Source of the DNA: Hoylesella loescheii DSM 19665 = JCM 12249 = ATCC 15930
GTDB taxonomy: Bacteria; Bacteroidota; Bacteroidia; Bacteroidales; Bacteroidaceae
DNA: 34,825 nucleotides
Assembly (NCBI RefSeq): GCF_000378085.1
Contig: NZ_KB899229.1
Location: 1 to 34,825, forward strand
Reading direction: 5' to 3'
In this document: positions 1 to 6,988 of the stretch, in pieces
Layout: every line of letters begins with the position of its first letter
Numbering within the stretch: the first letter of the stretch is position 1
Notes under the pieces: generated by a model
The model's input: only the letters and a program-made list of their open reading frames with translations
What the model was told of the DNA's origin: nothing
Databases searched by the model: none
Position numbers and translations under genes: made by a program

Positions 1-120
1 TTGAAAAAGTTCTCCCGAAGTAAGCGGACGGCTCGGTGTCAGATCATCATTGTTTTCCTGTGCTGTGGCTGTTGCTCCCACCATGGCAAGCATAGCCATT
101 GATAAAATAATTTTCTTCAT
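1..120 (-). CDS. traN: TraN, conjugative transfer protein, N-terminal 40 residues only
   Basis: The gene runs leftward off the window edge. The 40 visible codons begin at an ATG whose complement ends at 120. They encode a signal peptide (MKKIILSMAMLAMVGATATA followed by Q), consistent with a periplasmic or outer-membrane component of the transfer apparatus. It lies 49 bp downstream of traM on the same strand, the place held by traN (DUF4138) in CTnDOT-type elements. The call rests on the signal peptide plus gene order, because too little sequence is visible to recognise the family domain. In these elements TraN is an outer-membrane-associated part of the type IV secretion machine. Whether the rest of the gene is intact cannot be judged here. 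Confidence 0.72.
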   Translation of the reverse strand, partial: MKKIILSMAMLAMVGATATAQENNDDLTPSRPLTSGELFQ

Positions 121-169
121 TGTTCCTTTTTTATTTGATGTTATTTTTTACTTATCATTTTCGATTGTT

Positions 170-1171
170 TTATTTGGACTGAACCAAGAAAAGGCGGTAG
201 CCACCTTTGAGCGTTACCTTGATGGTGCGCAGCTTCTTTTGAAGCAGCTGACTTGCGCCCTGCATCACCCCACGGGCAGCCTCTGAGATAATCTGGTCTT
301 TGGCAGAGGAAGCGAAGGTAAAGGATGTTCCCATTGAACCACCGATGTTCGCACCAACTTCCTTAAGCGCATTGATGTCCTCCGAACCTGGTATATACAC
401 GCCCTCCTGTCCGTCTGTGTCATATGCAGAGAGCTTGACGGCTATGATATGACCGTCCACCTCAATGCTTTTGATGAGTAGGTGCATACGGTTACCTTCA
501 ATCTTGGCGACTGCTATTAGTCGGCTCTGCCGTGGAATGTGCAGCCCCTCTACCTTGGCACTTTCCAGCAGACGAAGGACCACATTGTCACCCTCTTTAA
601 GAACTGTAGTCCTGTCCACTACTACTTTGAGCGTATTGCGCATTGTAGGTACAGACGTGCTTGCAAGCGAATGAAAGCCCATATTACGAGCCTTCTTGCC
701 GTATTCCTCCATAAAGTACACATCGCTCATAGGCTGATCAAGTGAGGATACTATCTGCCTACGCTCCGGCAGAACTTCCATTACAGGCTTCTCATTCTGC
801 ATGGTCTTGCCCTTAGCAGCGTCAGAGCCACCTGCTGTATCTTCCGTTTTTTTATTTCCTGCCGTCAGACCATTATTGAAGGTAGGTGGAGTTGATGCTT
901 TAGGGAGATACTTCGCTGCCATCTGATAGCTCTTTTCCATCAAGGCAAGCTGCCGTTTCTCTTCATTGTCCTCCCTGCTGTCTTTGGCGGAGAGTTCCTT
1001 TTTAAGGTTATCAATCTCCGAGCGCAAGGCTTCACGCTCCTGCTCGTGTGGGTCGGGAGCGTAAAAAGAGTTTAAGAGCCGATTATTCTCCTCATAACGA
1101 TGCATAGAACTTTCTATCTTTGCCGTAGAAGCAGCTGTCTCTGCACGCTGCGCCTCTGATGGAGCAGTATT
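170..1171 (-). pseudogene. traM: TraM, 5'-truncated remnant
   Basis: An open frame runs from an ATG at 1105 to a stop at 170 (311 codons). Coding-like sequence continues in frame upstream of that ATG to about 1171 (residues such as ENTAPSEAQRAETAAS) and then meets a TGA in AT-rich DNA. The protein has a charged coiled-coil-like stretch (EALRSEIDNLKKELSAKD) and a C-terminal half ending in KVTLKGGYRLFLVQSK, as in the Bacteroidetes TraM family (DUF3714). Full-length TraM is roughly 400-450 residues and begins with a cytoplasmic tail and a transmembrane segment; both are missing. I infer that the 5' part was removed by the same event that brought in the DNA at 1172-6345. The remaining ORF could still be translated from 1105 but would lack its membrane anchor. 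Confidence 0.78.
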
Positions 1172-1217
1172 TTCAGAAAATATTTTTCAAGAAATGTTAG
1201 AAAATATTATTTTGTCT

Positions 1218-1250
1218 TTTGCTGATTATAAAGAAAAATCATTACTTTTG
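1218..1250 (+). promoter_or_regulatory. Candidate Bacteroidetes promoter next to the traM junction
   Basis: TACTTTTG at 1243-1250 fits the TAnnTTTG -7 consensus, and TTTG lies at 1218-1221 with a 21-bp spacer. It points rightward into the IS fragment that begins near 1284. No intact gene follows, so it may be a leftover of a gene interrupted by the IS. Confidence 0.3.
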
Positions 1251-1283
1251 TGTTCATTATTAACATCCTTAAATTTATAGGAT

Positions 1284-1518
1284 ATGAAGTCATCTAGACT
1301 TTTAAAATCTCTACAAATTGAGAGGAGTTTATTATCTTTGTACTGTAAAAACCAAGATAAACACTCCTCTCATGTACGAAGTACTGGACAGGCAAACGAT
1401 AAAATCTGAAATCCTGCGCCACTTGCCTGTGTCAAAACGTGGTTATGCCTCAAAAAGTGACCTGGCGAAAGTTATTCAATGTATTTTCTACAAGTTGAGA
1501 ACTGGTTGCCAATGGCAG
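1284..1518 (+). mobile_element. Left end of an IS4/IS5-like insertion sequence with a truncated transposase
   Basis: An ATG at 1372 opens a frame reading MYEVLDRQTIKSEILRHL, then SDLAKVIQCIFYKLRTGCQW. This is typical of the N-terminal domain of IS4/IS5-type transposases (DUF4096-like). Similarity seems to stop after the QWQ near 1518; a few unrelated codons follow to a stop at 1537-1539. No DDE catalytic domain is present, so this is a dead 5' fragment. A good -7 box (TATCTTTG, 1333-1340) lies 31 bp upstream of the ATG. The leader from about 1284 to 1400 is repeated, inverted and diverged, at 2395-2505 and 2890-3000, which sets the outer limit of the IS end at about 1284. The family name is from recognition, not from a search. 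Confidence 0.68.
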
Positions 1519-1839
1519 ATTATTTCTGTGTTTGCATAATGCCGTCTCCGTTAGCCGTGGGCAGAATGCCCTGCAACCATTCGCGTTGGCAGTTGTAAGC
1601 GTACATGCTTTCCGTCACCGTTGCCTTTGCATGCGTACACAGCACAATCTGCTTTGTCTTGTTTTCAGTAAGAAATTTAACATTATGAGTGCAGTTTTCG
1701 CCAACAATCGTCCACCCTGCCGCAAAAAATCGATTCTCGCGAAGGTTCGTTTTGATGCAAAAAGGGGTTAGTTGTACATGCTGGCAAAATGAATTTTTAT
1801 TTAAACTGACCGCCACTAACACCCGTTTTTGGGCGATCT
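1519..1839. other. Intergenic stretch, no supportable gene
   Basis: This lies between the IS fragment and the first tandem-repeat array. On the minus strand a frame is open from 1897 to 1520 and reads through the repeats; its last 60 or so codons look weakly protein-like (residues such as YNCQREWLQGILPTANG). It lacks a recognisable domain or convincing start, and I do not call it as a gene. Confidence 0.4.
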
Positions 1840-1993
1840 GCAGCAAAATGTAGTGCGTTTTGCTGCAAAACGCAGTGTAATATGCCGCAAAACGCAATGC
1901 GTTTTGGTGCTAAATGCAGTGCGTTTTGGTGCAAAATGCAAGGTGAAATGGTGCTAAATACAGGGCAAAATGCTGCTAAATGAAAGGTGAAAA
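1840..1993. repeat. Seven degenerate tandem repeats of exactly 22 bp
   Basis: Seven consecutive units start at 1840, 1862, 1884, 1906, 1928, 1950 and 1972 with no spacer and no length change. Most units begin GCTGC, GGTGC or similar, have AAAATGC or TAAATGC in the first half and end in GTTTT or AAAAT. Several units are internally near-palindromic. Units differ by substitutions but not by indels. It is not a CRISPR array because there are no spacers. Two other arrays of 22-bp period occur in the window. Confidence 0.9.
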
Positions 1994-2215
1994 GCATAAA
2001 AATACACCGTAAATGTATAAATAAAACCTTTTAGAACCGTTAAAAGCATGGCTGGAAAGGGCAAAATAGACACTGAAAAGTGGCATTTTAGGGGCTAAAA
2101 GTGGTTTTTGGGGCGTAAAAAATAATGAGTTGGCAAGCAATCTAGAAAGGCAAAATGGTGCAAAATGCAGGTTTTGCTCTTAAAAATAGACAAAGCAAGA
2201 TACGTGAAAGGCAAG

Positions 2216-2241
2216 AAAAAGTAGCTTTTTGCCTACTTTTT
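2216..2241. repeat. Inverted repeat (hairpin) next to the MITE-like element
   Basis: Arms AAAAAGTAG (2216-2224) and CTACTTTTT (2233-2241) are perfectly complementary with an 8-nt loop. An alternative pairing of GGCAA and TTGCC around the same site is possible. It lies between general AT-rich intergenic DNA (1994-2215, no gene seen) and the MITE-like copy starting at 2250. Its role is unknown. Confidence 0.45.
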
Positions 2242-2249
2242 AACCTGTT

Positions 2250-2505
2250 TTTTCGCTAGAACGGAGTGAAAATTAGAATCCGATTGTAAAATAAAAGACA
2301 ATAATTTAAGTTTTTGAGTTGATGAGTCTTTGAGTTTGCAAGTTGGTGAGTTGATGTATTCGGGAGTTGTTGTTTTTTGTGAGTTTATGAGCCAAAGAAT
2401 TGATTTGTCCTGCACTTCGTATATGATAGTAGGGTTTATCTTGGCTTTACGGTACAAAGACAATAAACCTCTCGTAATTTATAGGAATATTAAAAGTCAA
2501 GACGA
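2250..2505 (-). mobile_element. MITE-like element, copy 1, derived from the IS end at 1284
   Basis: Read on the minus strand, 2505-2395 aligns with the IS left end at 1284-1400. Shared features are a GACTTTTAA-type start, a TTTATTGTCTTTGTAC promoter-like segment and a TATACGAAGT segment matching the start codons of the transposase. Instead of a transposase there follows a low-complexity run built on GAGTT-GATGA words (2311-2390). It ends with CGCTAGAACGGAGTG at 2254-2268, also found in copy 2. It has no coding capacity beyond a degenerate leader. Confidence 0.65.
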
Positions 2506-2540
2506 CCTCATTATTAAAATTTGTAACAATTCACCCACTT

Positions 2541-2707
2541 TGTAACTTTTCAGCAATAATGAACGTTGATTATCAACAACTTATAAACATAATGTTGTGG
2601 CAAAAAGGCTCGAAATGACATTATTTTACCAGAATTTGCATGTGTCTGTTTGTGTAACTTGTTGATAATCAATAATAGTTTATACGCCTTATTGCTGAAT
2701 AGTTACC
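2541..2707. mobile_element. Small element with long imperfect terminal inverted repeats
   Basis: The left arm (about 2541-2583) contains CAGCAATAA and TTGATTATCAACAA. The right arm (about 2651-2705) contains TTGTTGATAATCAA and TTATTGCTGAATAGTTAC. The arms pair in the same order, with about 13 unmatched bases in the right arm between the two conserved blocks. The spacer is about 70 bp and has no gene. Size and structure fit a MITE. It is unrelated in sequence to the flanking MITE-like pair. Confidence 0.6.
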
Positions 2708-2726
2708 CCACTTTACAACCTATGTT

Positions 2727-3000
2727 CTCGCTAGAATGGAGTGGGAATTAGTTTGCTTGTGAGTTAATGTAGTCGTGAGTCGATGAGCTTGTGAACCTGT
2801 GAGTTGATGAGTTCTTGAGTTTGTAAGTTGGTGAATTGACATATTTGGGAGTTGTTGGGTTTTCGTGAGCCACAAGCCAGTGAGTTGATTTGTGGGACAC
2901 TTCGTATATGGGAAGAGTGCTCATCTTATGTTGGCATCGAAAAGACAACAAACTCCTCACAATTATAGAAATAACAAAAGTCGAGACTGTTTCTATGATA
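2727..3000 (-). mobile_element. MITE-like element, copy 2, same family and orientation as 2250-2505
   Basis: On the minus strand, 3000-2890 matches the IS end at 1284-1400 (GACTTTTGTT, GAGGAGTTTGTTGTC, CATATACGAAGTG). A longer GAGTTGATGAG-type low-complexity run follows (2755-2885), and then CGCTAGAATGGAGTG at 2730-2744, the counterpart of the terminus in copy 1. It abuts the start of the HU-like gene, whose ATG at 2995 lies inside the predicted end of the element. The two copies have diverged from each other, so neither is recent. Confidence 0.65.
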
Positions 3001-3418
3001 AAATATGTAATTCAAGCGAAGAAAAATCCGCTGAAGAAAAACGAGATTAAGTATTATCCGCAAATGGCACCAACCACACCGATGTCGCTTGCGCAGATAG
3101 TAAAGCGTGTGGAAAACGTTCGACCGTTTCAAGTGCTGACGTTAAAGCCGTTTTAGATGCTTTGCAAATACGAGGTTATGGAGGCATTAGAAAATGGTAA
3201 TACAGTCCGACTTGATGATTTAGGTTCGTTCCGCCTCACAATGAAATCGCAAGGTGCTCCGACTGCAGCCGAGGCAAAGAAGAAAGGCGCACAACTTATC
3301 AAGCAGGTTAATGTACAATTTACGAAGAGTACAACTATGCGCGATACCCTTGATGCCCGAGAAGCCTAAACCAGAAGAACATTCTGGTCCAGATATAGAC
3401 GAAAATTTTCATCCTTAA
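2995..3418 (+). pseudogene. HU/IHF-like DNA-binding protein, broken by compensating frameshifts
   Basis: From ATG 2995 the frame reads MIKYVIQAKKNPLKKNEIKY and SLAQIVKRVE, the usual N-terminus of the Bacteroidetes HU-like family. It then loses sense and stops at 3154-3156. The expected middle (RSTVSSADVKAVLDALQ) is present in another frame at 3117-3167. The first frame resumes with YEVMEALENGNTVRLDDLGS, then FRLTMKSQG. A likely tail (PEKPKPEEHSGPDIDENFHP, ending at 3418) again needs a shift near 3347-3355. All three shifts fall in A or C runs, consistent with one base lost near 3113-3116, one gained near 3165-3168 and one gained near 3347-3349. They are either decay or sequencing errors. Intact members bind DNA non-specifically as nucleoid proteins. 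A strong terminator follows. Confidence 0.75.
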
Positions 3419-3450
3419 GTAGCTAAAATCGTTGGTTTAGTAACCCATTT

Positions 3451-3487
3451 AGATGTGCAAAATATTTTACTTCTGCACATCTTTTTT
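3451..3487 (+). terminator. Rho-independent terminator after the HU-like gene
   Basis: Perfect 9-bp arms AGATGTGCA (3451-3459) and TGCACATCT (3474-3482) enclose a 14-nt loop and run into six T residues (3482-3487). Confidence 0.85.
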
Positions 3488-3551
3488 ATGGCATTTCATA
3501 GTTAAAAATCCGTCTCGTAACTATCTGATTATCAATAGCCATCAGACAGGG

Positions 3552-3617
3552 AAAATTGTCCTATAAGAGAATTAAAATTGTCTTATAAGAGAATTTGAAT
3601 TGTCCTATAAAACAATT
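3552..3617. repeat. Three tandem repeats of 22 bp, left of IS982
   Basis: The word ATTGTC recurs at 3555, 3577 and 3599, exactly 22 bp apart, each followed by CTATAA or TTATAA and an AGAGAATT or AACAATT segment. The three units are well conserved and differ in sequence from the array at 1840. The array ends about 35 bp before the IS982 terminus. Confidence 0.88.
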
Positions 3618-3651
3618 TCAAGAGTCTTAGCATGGAATTTTAAAATTAGTT

Positions 3652-4679
3652 ACCCGTTGGCGGAATTAATTTAGGGCATACTTAATTCTGCCGATGGGCT
3701 TGTTGTTAATGAAATTCACATACTGAAGAATGGTTAGTGCGCTGATTTTGGCAATGATTCTGGCGTACAAGCCACTCGTTATCTTGGCGTAATTTCTTAT
3801 GGTGAGGAATTGGTCGGTGAGTTGTGAGAAAAGCGTTTCAATTCTCTTTCTTGCCTTGGCAAGTGGAATGAAAGTCGGTTTCCAATCCTTCTGGTTCACC
3901 CGATACGGGCATTCGAGTCTTATATGGGCGGTTTCGAACAGATCAAGTTGAACGTCATCTCCTATATATCCTTTGTCCCCGTAGATGCTGCAGTCATGAT
4001 AAGACAATTTCACATCCTTCATGTAGTCGAGGTCAGGTATGCTTGCCTTGGACAGGTCATATGAGTGGATGACACCTGTTAACCCGCAGAGGGCATGCAG
4101 TTTATATCCGAAATAATATGTGTTTTGTGAAGCGCAGTAACCGAAGTCCGGAGCTTGTGAAAAGTCCCCAGTACGTCCCATCTTGCACCGTTTCCCTCTT
4201 GCCACCCGACACACCCCTGTTGGCTTGGAGTCGACAAAGAACTGTTCTTCTTCCCCGTCCATTTCCATGGCAATCCTTTTGCGTATCTCTTCGCATAAGC
4301 CTGCTGTTTTCTTACGGCGGTCATTGAACTGCCTTCTTGATATGAGATTGGGGAAATTGCTTTTGTGTTCTTGCAACCGGTAGTCAAACAACCATTTCTC
4401 ACTGTCAATACTTTCGGCCTCAGCCGTCAGCGATAATGCCACCACCTCCAAATCCGAGAACTTGGGTACTGGGCCACGACGTGGAATGTTGCCGCATTCA
4501 TTGACGATATTTTGTGAGAATTGCTTGCATATCTCAAGGATTTTTACGAATTTTGTATAGAGGTTGTACATGCGATGATTTAAACTTAATTGGTTTACAA
4601 CTACTAAGTTACTAAAAATCAACGACATGTGCAACTTTTTGTCTACATTTATTGATTTGATTTTATTCCGCCAACGGGT
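3652..4679 (-). mobile_element. IS982-family insertion sequence, apparently complete (about 1.03 kb)
   Basis: Terminal inverted repeats are ACCCGTTGGCGGAAT at 3652-3666 and its exact complement at 4665-4679; one further base (T/A) also matches on each side. The single transposase gene fills the element. Size, ACCC termini and transposase all fit IS982. The flanks show no convincing target-site duplication, so the element may have recombined or moved long ago. Confidence 0.88.
3666..4571 (-). CDS. IS982-family transposase (DDE type), 301 aa
   Basis: The enzyme cuts and rejoins the ends of its insertion sequence. The frame is open upstream to 4838, but the start at ATG 4571 (MYNLYTKFVKILEICKQ) keeps the protein inside the inverted repeats and gives the usual family length. 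The N-terminal helical part contains RRGPVPKFSDLEVVALSLTA. The DDE residues appear as D in FFVDSKP, D in YGDKGYIGDD and E in KARKRIETLFSQL. The stop codon overlaps the left inverted repeat by one base. No frameshift or internal stop is visible, so the element is probably active. It lies between the HU pseudogene and the SIR2 gene. Confidence 0.92.
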   Translation of the reverse strand: MYNLYTKFVKILEICKQFSQNIVNECGNIPRRGPVPKFSDLEVVALSLTAEAESIDSEKWLFDYRLQEHKSNFPNLISRRQFNDRRKKTAGLCEEIRKRIAMEMDGEEEQFFVDSKPTGVCRVARGKRCKMGRTGDFSQAPDFGYCASQNTYYFGYKLHALCGLTGVIHSYDLSKASIPDLDYMKDVKLSYHDCSIYGDKGYIGDDVQLDLFETAHIRLECPYRVNQKDWKPTFIPLAKARKRIETLFSQLTDQFLTIRNYAKITSGLYARIIAKISALTILQYVNFINNKPIGRIKYALN

Positions 4680-4689
4680 AATCTTTATG

Positions 4690-4728
4690 TTGATGCGTGG
4701 TGACAATGTGCCCCGCGCATCAATTTTT
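4690..4728 (+). terminator. Hairpin with T-run between IS982 and the SIR2 gene
   Basis: Arms TTGATGCG (4690-4697) and CGCATCAA (4716-4723) are followed by five T residues (4724-4728). The 18-nt loop is large for a terminator. It may end transcription from a gene replaced by the IS, or act as a leader attenuator for the SIR2 gene, whose ATG is 30 bp downstream. Confidence 0.5.
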
Positions 4729-4758
4729 ACAACTAAAAAGTAACTTAAAATTAAAAAG

Positions 4759-6315
4759 ATGACGATAGATGATTTAAAAGAGATTATAAAGAAAAAGAAA
4801 AGTGCACCATTTCTTTTCTTGGGTTCGGGATTTACCAAACATTATTTGAATACACCTGATTGGGAAACGTTATTGTCTCACTTTTCTTCACAGCATATTA
4901 ATGCATATTATACATCTCTCAATACAAAAGATTTGTCTAAAGTAGCTACAGAAATAGCGCAAGAATGTAATAAGAATTTCTGGGCTCTACCTGATGATGA
5001 TGAATATAAGAAGTCTTTCCAAGATAAGGCTACCAATATAAGTAGCGTTTTGAAAGATAAAATAGCCAAATTCCTTGTTAAATACACTCTGGAAGAGCCA
5101 GATGAAAAGTATTCTGAAGAACTTGCTTTATTAAGCAAATTGAGTATTGATGGTGTGATTACAACTAACTGGGATGATTTTTGTGAACGTCAGTTTCCAA
5201 AATTTAATAGATACGTTGGACAAAAAGAGCTTTTATTTTCCAAATCTATTGTAAACATTGGCGAGATTTACAAGATACATGGTTGTATGCGTGAACCTGA
5301 AAGTTTGGTACTCACGCATGAAGATTATACCGATTTTAACAAGCGAAATGCATATCTTGCGGCAAAATTGATTACAATATTCATAGAGCATCCAATTGTC
5401 TTTATTGGGTACTCTATGAACGACAATAACATAAAAAGCATATTAACTTCTATTGTACAGTGTCTTGACCAAGACAAGATAGGCTTGCTACAAAATAACC
5501 TTTTCTTTGTAGAATGGAACAAGGATAACGATGCTGAAATGGAGGTGGAGAGATTTGATATGTTGATGAGTGAAGGTGTTACGCTTCCTGTTATTCGTAT
5601 TAAAACACATGAGTTCAAACCTGTATATGAATGCTTAGCCACATTTGAACGCCAAATGTCTGCAGATATGTTAAGATTTTACAAACAGCAGTTTTATGAA
5701 ATTATCTATTCAGAAAAACCTGAGAAGAAATTGTATGTTCTTCCCGAAAAAGAGATTGAAGCCAATAAGGACATTCAGTTTGTATGCGGATTCGGTACGA
5801 TAGCAAAGTATCAATCTGCCGTTGGATATGTTGGTCTTGCCGTTACAGATATTTTTAGGGATGTTATTGCCGAACAATCCAAATATGAAAGCGAAATAGT
5901 ATTAACGAAAACACTACCTAAACTCCGAAAAGGAAATATTAAATATCTACCGATTTATCGTTATCTACAAACGTTAGGTATCAATAACAATGAGCAATAT
6001 GAGAATAATTCACTTGGAATAAATTTTCAATTGCTAAAATTAGATGACTTCCGTACCTACAACTTCTTTTCAAATGAAGAAAAGAAATATGATATACATA
6101 CAGCAATCGATAGATTCCAAGATGTAAAGTGGAAAACTATGGCTTTAATTCCGTATCTTTCTATTGGTGAGGAAGACTTGGAAGTACTAAGGCAGTATCT
6201 TATAAGTAATTTCAATGATATTTTAGTAGTCAATAACAAGACCATTGGAAGTAACACTAAGTCCTACTTTAAAAGACTTATTTGTTTTTATGATTGGAAA
6301 AAATTTGGTTGGTAA
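4759..6315 (+). CDS. SIR2-domain protein, candidate antiphage NADase, 518 aa
   Basis: Residues 15-260 form a SIR2-like (SIR2_2 type) Rossmann domain. Visible motifs are LGSGF (21-25, the GAGxS-like loop), TTNWDDFCE (135-143, NAD-binding TTNxD), KIHGC (172-176, with the histidine normally essential for NAD cleavage) and FIGYSMNDNNI (215-225). The C-terminal 240 residues belong to no family I recognise; they have no membrane segment and end with FYDWKKFGW. Proteins of this layout act in bacterial defence by depleting NAD+ on phage infection (Dsr, Thoeris and prokaryotic Argonaute-linked SIR2); that function is inferred here. The gene stands alone, AT-rich relative to the tra genes, between IS982 and the truncated traF, convergent with traF. 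No partner gene (TIR, HerA, Argonaute) is adjacent. The frame is intact. Confidence 0.85.
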   Translation: MTIDDLKEIIKKKKSAPFLFLGSGFTKHYLNTPDWETLLSHFSSQHINAYYTSLNTKDLSKVATEIAQECNKNFWALPDDDEYKKSFQDKATNISSVLKDKIAKFLVKYTLEEPDEKYSEELALLSKLSIDGVITTNWDDFCERQFPKFNRYVGQKELLFSKSIVNIGEIYKIHGCMREPESLVLTHEDYTDFNKRNAYLAAKLITIFIEHPIVFIGYSMNDNNIKSILTSIVQCLDQDKIGLLQNNLFFVEWNKDNDAEMEVERFDMLMSEGVTLPVIRIKTHEFKPVYECLATFERQMSADMLRFYKQQFYEIIYSEKPEKKLYVLPEKEIEANKDIQFVCGFGTIAKYQSAVGYVGLAVTDIFRDVIAEQSKYESEIVLTKTLPKLRKGNIKYLPIYRYLQTLGINNNEQYENNSLGINFQLLKLDDFRTYNFFSNEEKKYDIHTAIDRFQDVKWKTMALIPYLSIGEEDLEVLRQYLISNFNDILVVNNKTIGSNTKSYFKRLICFYDWKKFGW

Positions 6316-6345
6316 ATAAACCACTCAGATAGCTCATTTCAGGCA

Positions 6346-6540
6346 TTATCCATATTTTTTTGGAGATTCCACTACGCCTATTACAAGACAGGCTATCTGA
6401 CTGATGCCACAGAGATAGAGCACGACAACGAGAATGAGGACAGCCAGCAGTCCTCCTGCAAAGAGGAAGAGGTACTGTGCCTTCAAGCCCTTGAACTCCA
6501 CCGTCCGGCCTACACCCTTGTTGATTTCCCAATTAGCCAT
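6346..6540 (-). pseudogene. traF: TraF (DUF4133), 3'-truncated
   Basis: The start at ATG 6540 (MANWEINKGVGRTVEFKGLK, then AQYLFLFAGG) is typical of TraF, a small inner-membrane protein of the transfer apparatus, and is placed 4 bp after the traE stop. The frame runs through the first transmembrane segments (LFLFAGGLLAVLILVVVLYL and ISQIACLVIGVV). It then ends abruptly in ESPKKYG and a stop at 6346, giving 64 residues where the family usually has about 100-110. The missing part is the charged tail normally following the second membrane segment. The break at about 6365 coincides with the edge of the SIR2-bearing block. The open frame continues upstream to 6642 but overlaps traE, so the 6540 start is preferred. 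Confidence 0.82.
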
Positions 6541-6544
6541 ATTT

Positions 6545-6847
6545 TTATAGGAAGAAGGAACGCAAGATGGTGGCAGCCACGATGAGGAAGATACACGCAC
6601 CGAACCAAGAGGCTGCGGTCTTGCTCGTATCGGGGTCGCCACTTGAGAACTTATTGTACACTTTTATTCCTCCTATCAACCCCACTACCGCCCCTACGGC
6701 ATAGATGAGTTTCGTGCCGGGATCGAAGTAGGAGGTTACCATTTTCGTTGCTTCATTGATTCCGGCAATGCCGTTGCCCTGTGCGTATGCTCCTATGGCG
6801 GTAGCCGTCAGCAGGATCAGCAGCATCATGATTTTCTTTTTGTCCAT
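6545..6847 (-). CDS. traE: TraE (DUF4134), conjugative transfer membrane protein, 100 aa
   Basis: A VirB2-like small membrane protein of CTnDOT-type transfer systems. A signal peptide at 1-22 (MDKKKIMMLLILLTATAIGA, cut near YAQ) is followed by GIAGINEATKMVTSYFDPGT, a first membrane segment (KLIYAVGAVVGLIGGIKVYN), a loop with GDPDTSKTAASWFGACIF and a second membrane segment. This is the full family length. It lies between traD (141-bp gap) and the truncated traF (4-bp gap) and would be transcribed with traA-D. It appears intact, but without traG-L nearby it has no secretion machine to join in this window. Confidence 0.9.
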   Translation of the reverse strand: MDKKKIMMLLILLTATAIGAYAQGNGIAGINEATKMVTSYFDPGTKLIYAVGAVVGLIGGIKVYNKFSSGDPDTSKTAASWFGACIFLIVAATILRSFFL

Positions 6848-6988
6848 TGTTCTGTTTATTTTTAAGTTGTTAATGATAAGTCTTTGATGGGAGGAGACGG
6901 TGGAGCTGGCTCTATCTTATCGTATAGGATTGTTTTACCAGTGAGCCGCCCCAGCCTTGCTCCTTCCCTGCTTGCAATATGGATTGTT

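Noticed and set aside
1520..1897. Minus-strand frame of 125 codons
   Set aside because: Its start lies in the 22-bp repeats, it has no recognised domain and its end abuts the IS fragment. Only the C-terminal part looks faintly protein-like.
1840..1993. Possible CRISPR array
   Set aside because: Units of 22 bp are directly adjacent with no unique spacers, and there are no cas genes. It is a tandem repeat.
1797..1997. Minus-strand frame of 66 codons rich in H, L and C
   Set aside because: It is a translation of the 22-bp tandem repeats; a repeat length not divisible by three makes all frames look periodic.
3652..4679. Target-site duplication of the IS982 copy
   Set aside because: I compared 5-10 bases on each side and found no convincing direct repeat.
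4572..4838. N-terminal extension of the IS982 transposase to 390 residues
   Set aside because: It would cross the right inverted repeat and overlap the SIR2 gene; the family length of about 300 is given by the start at 4571.
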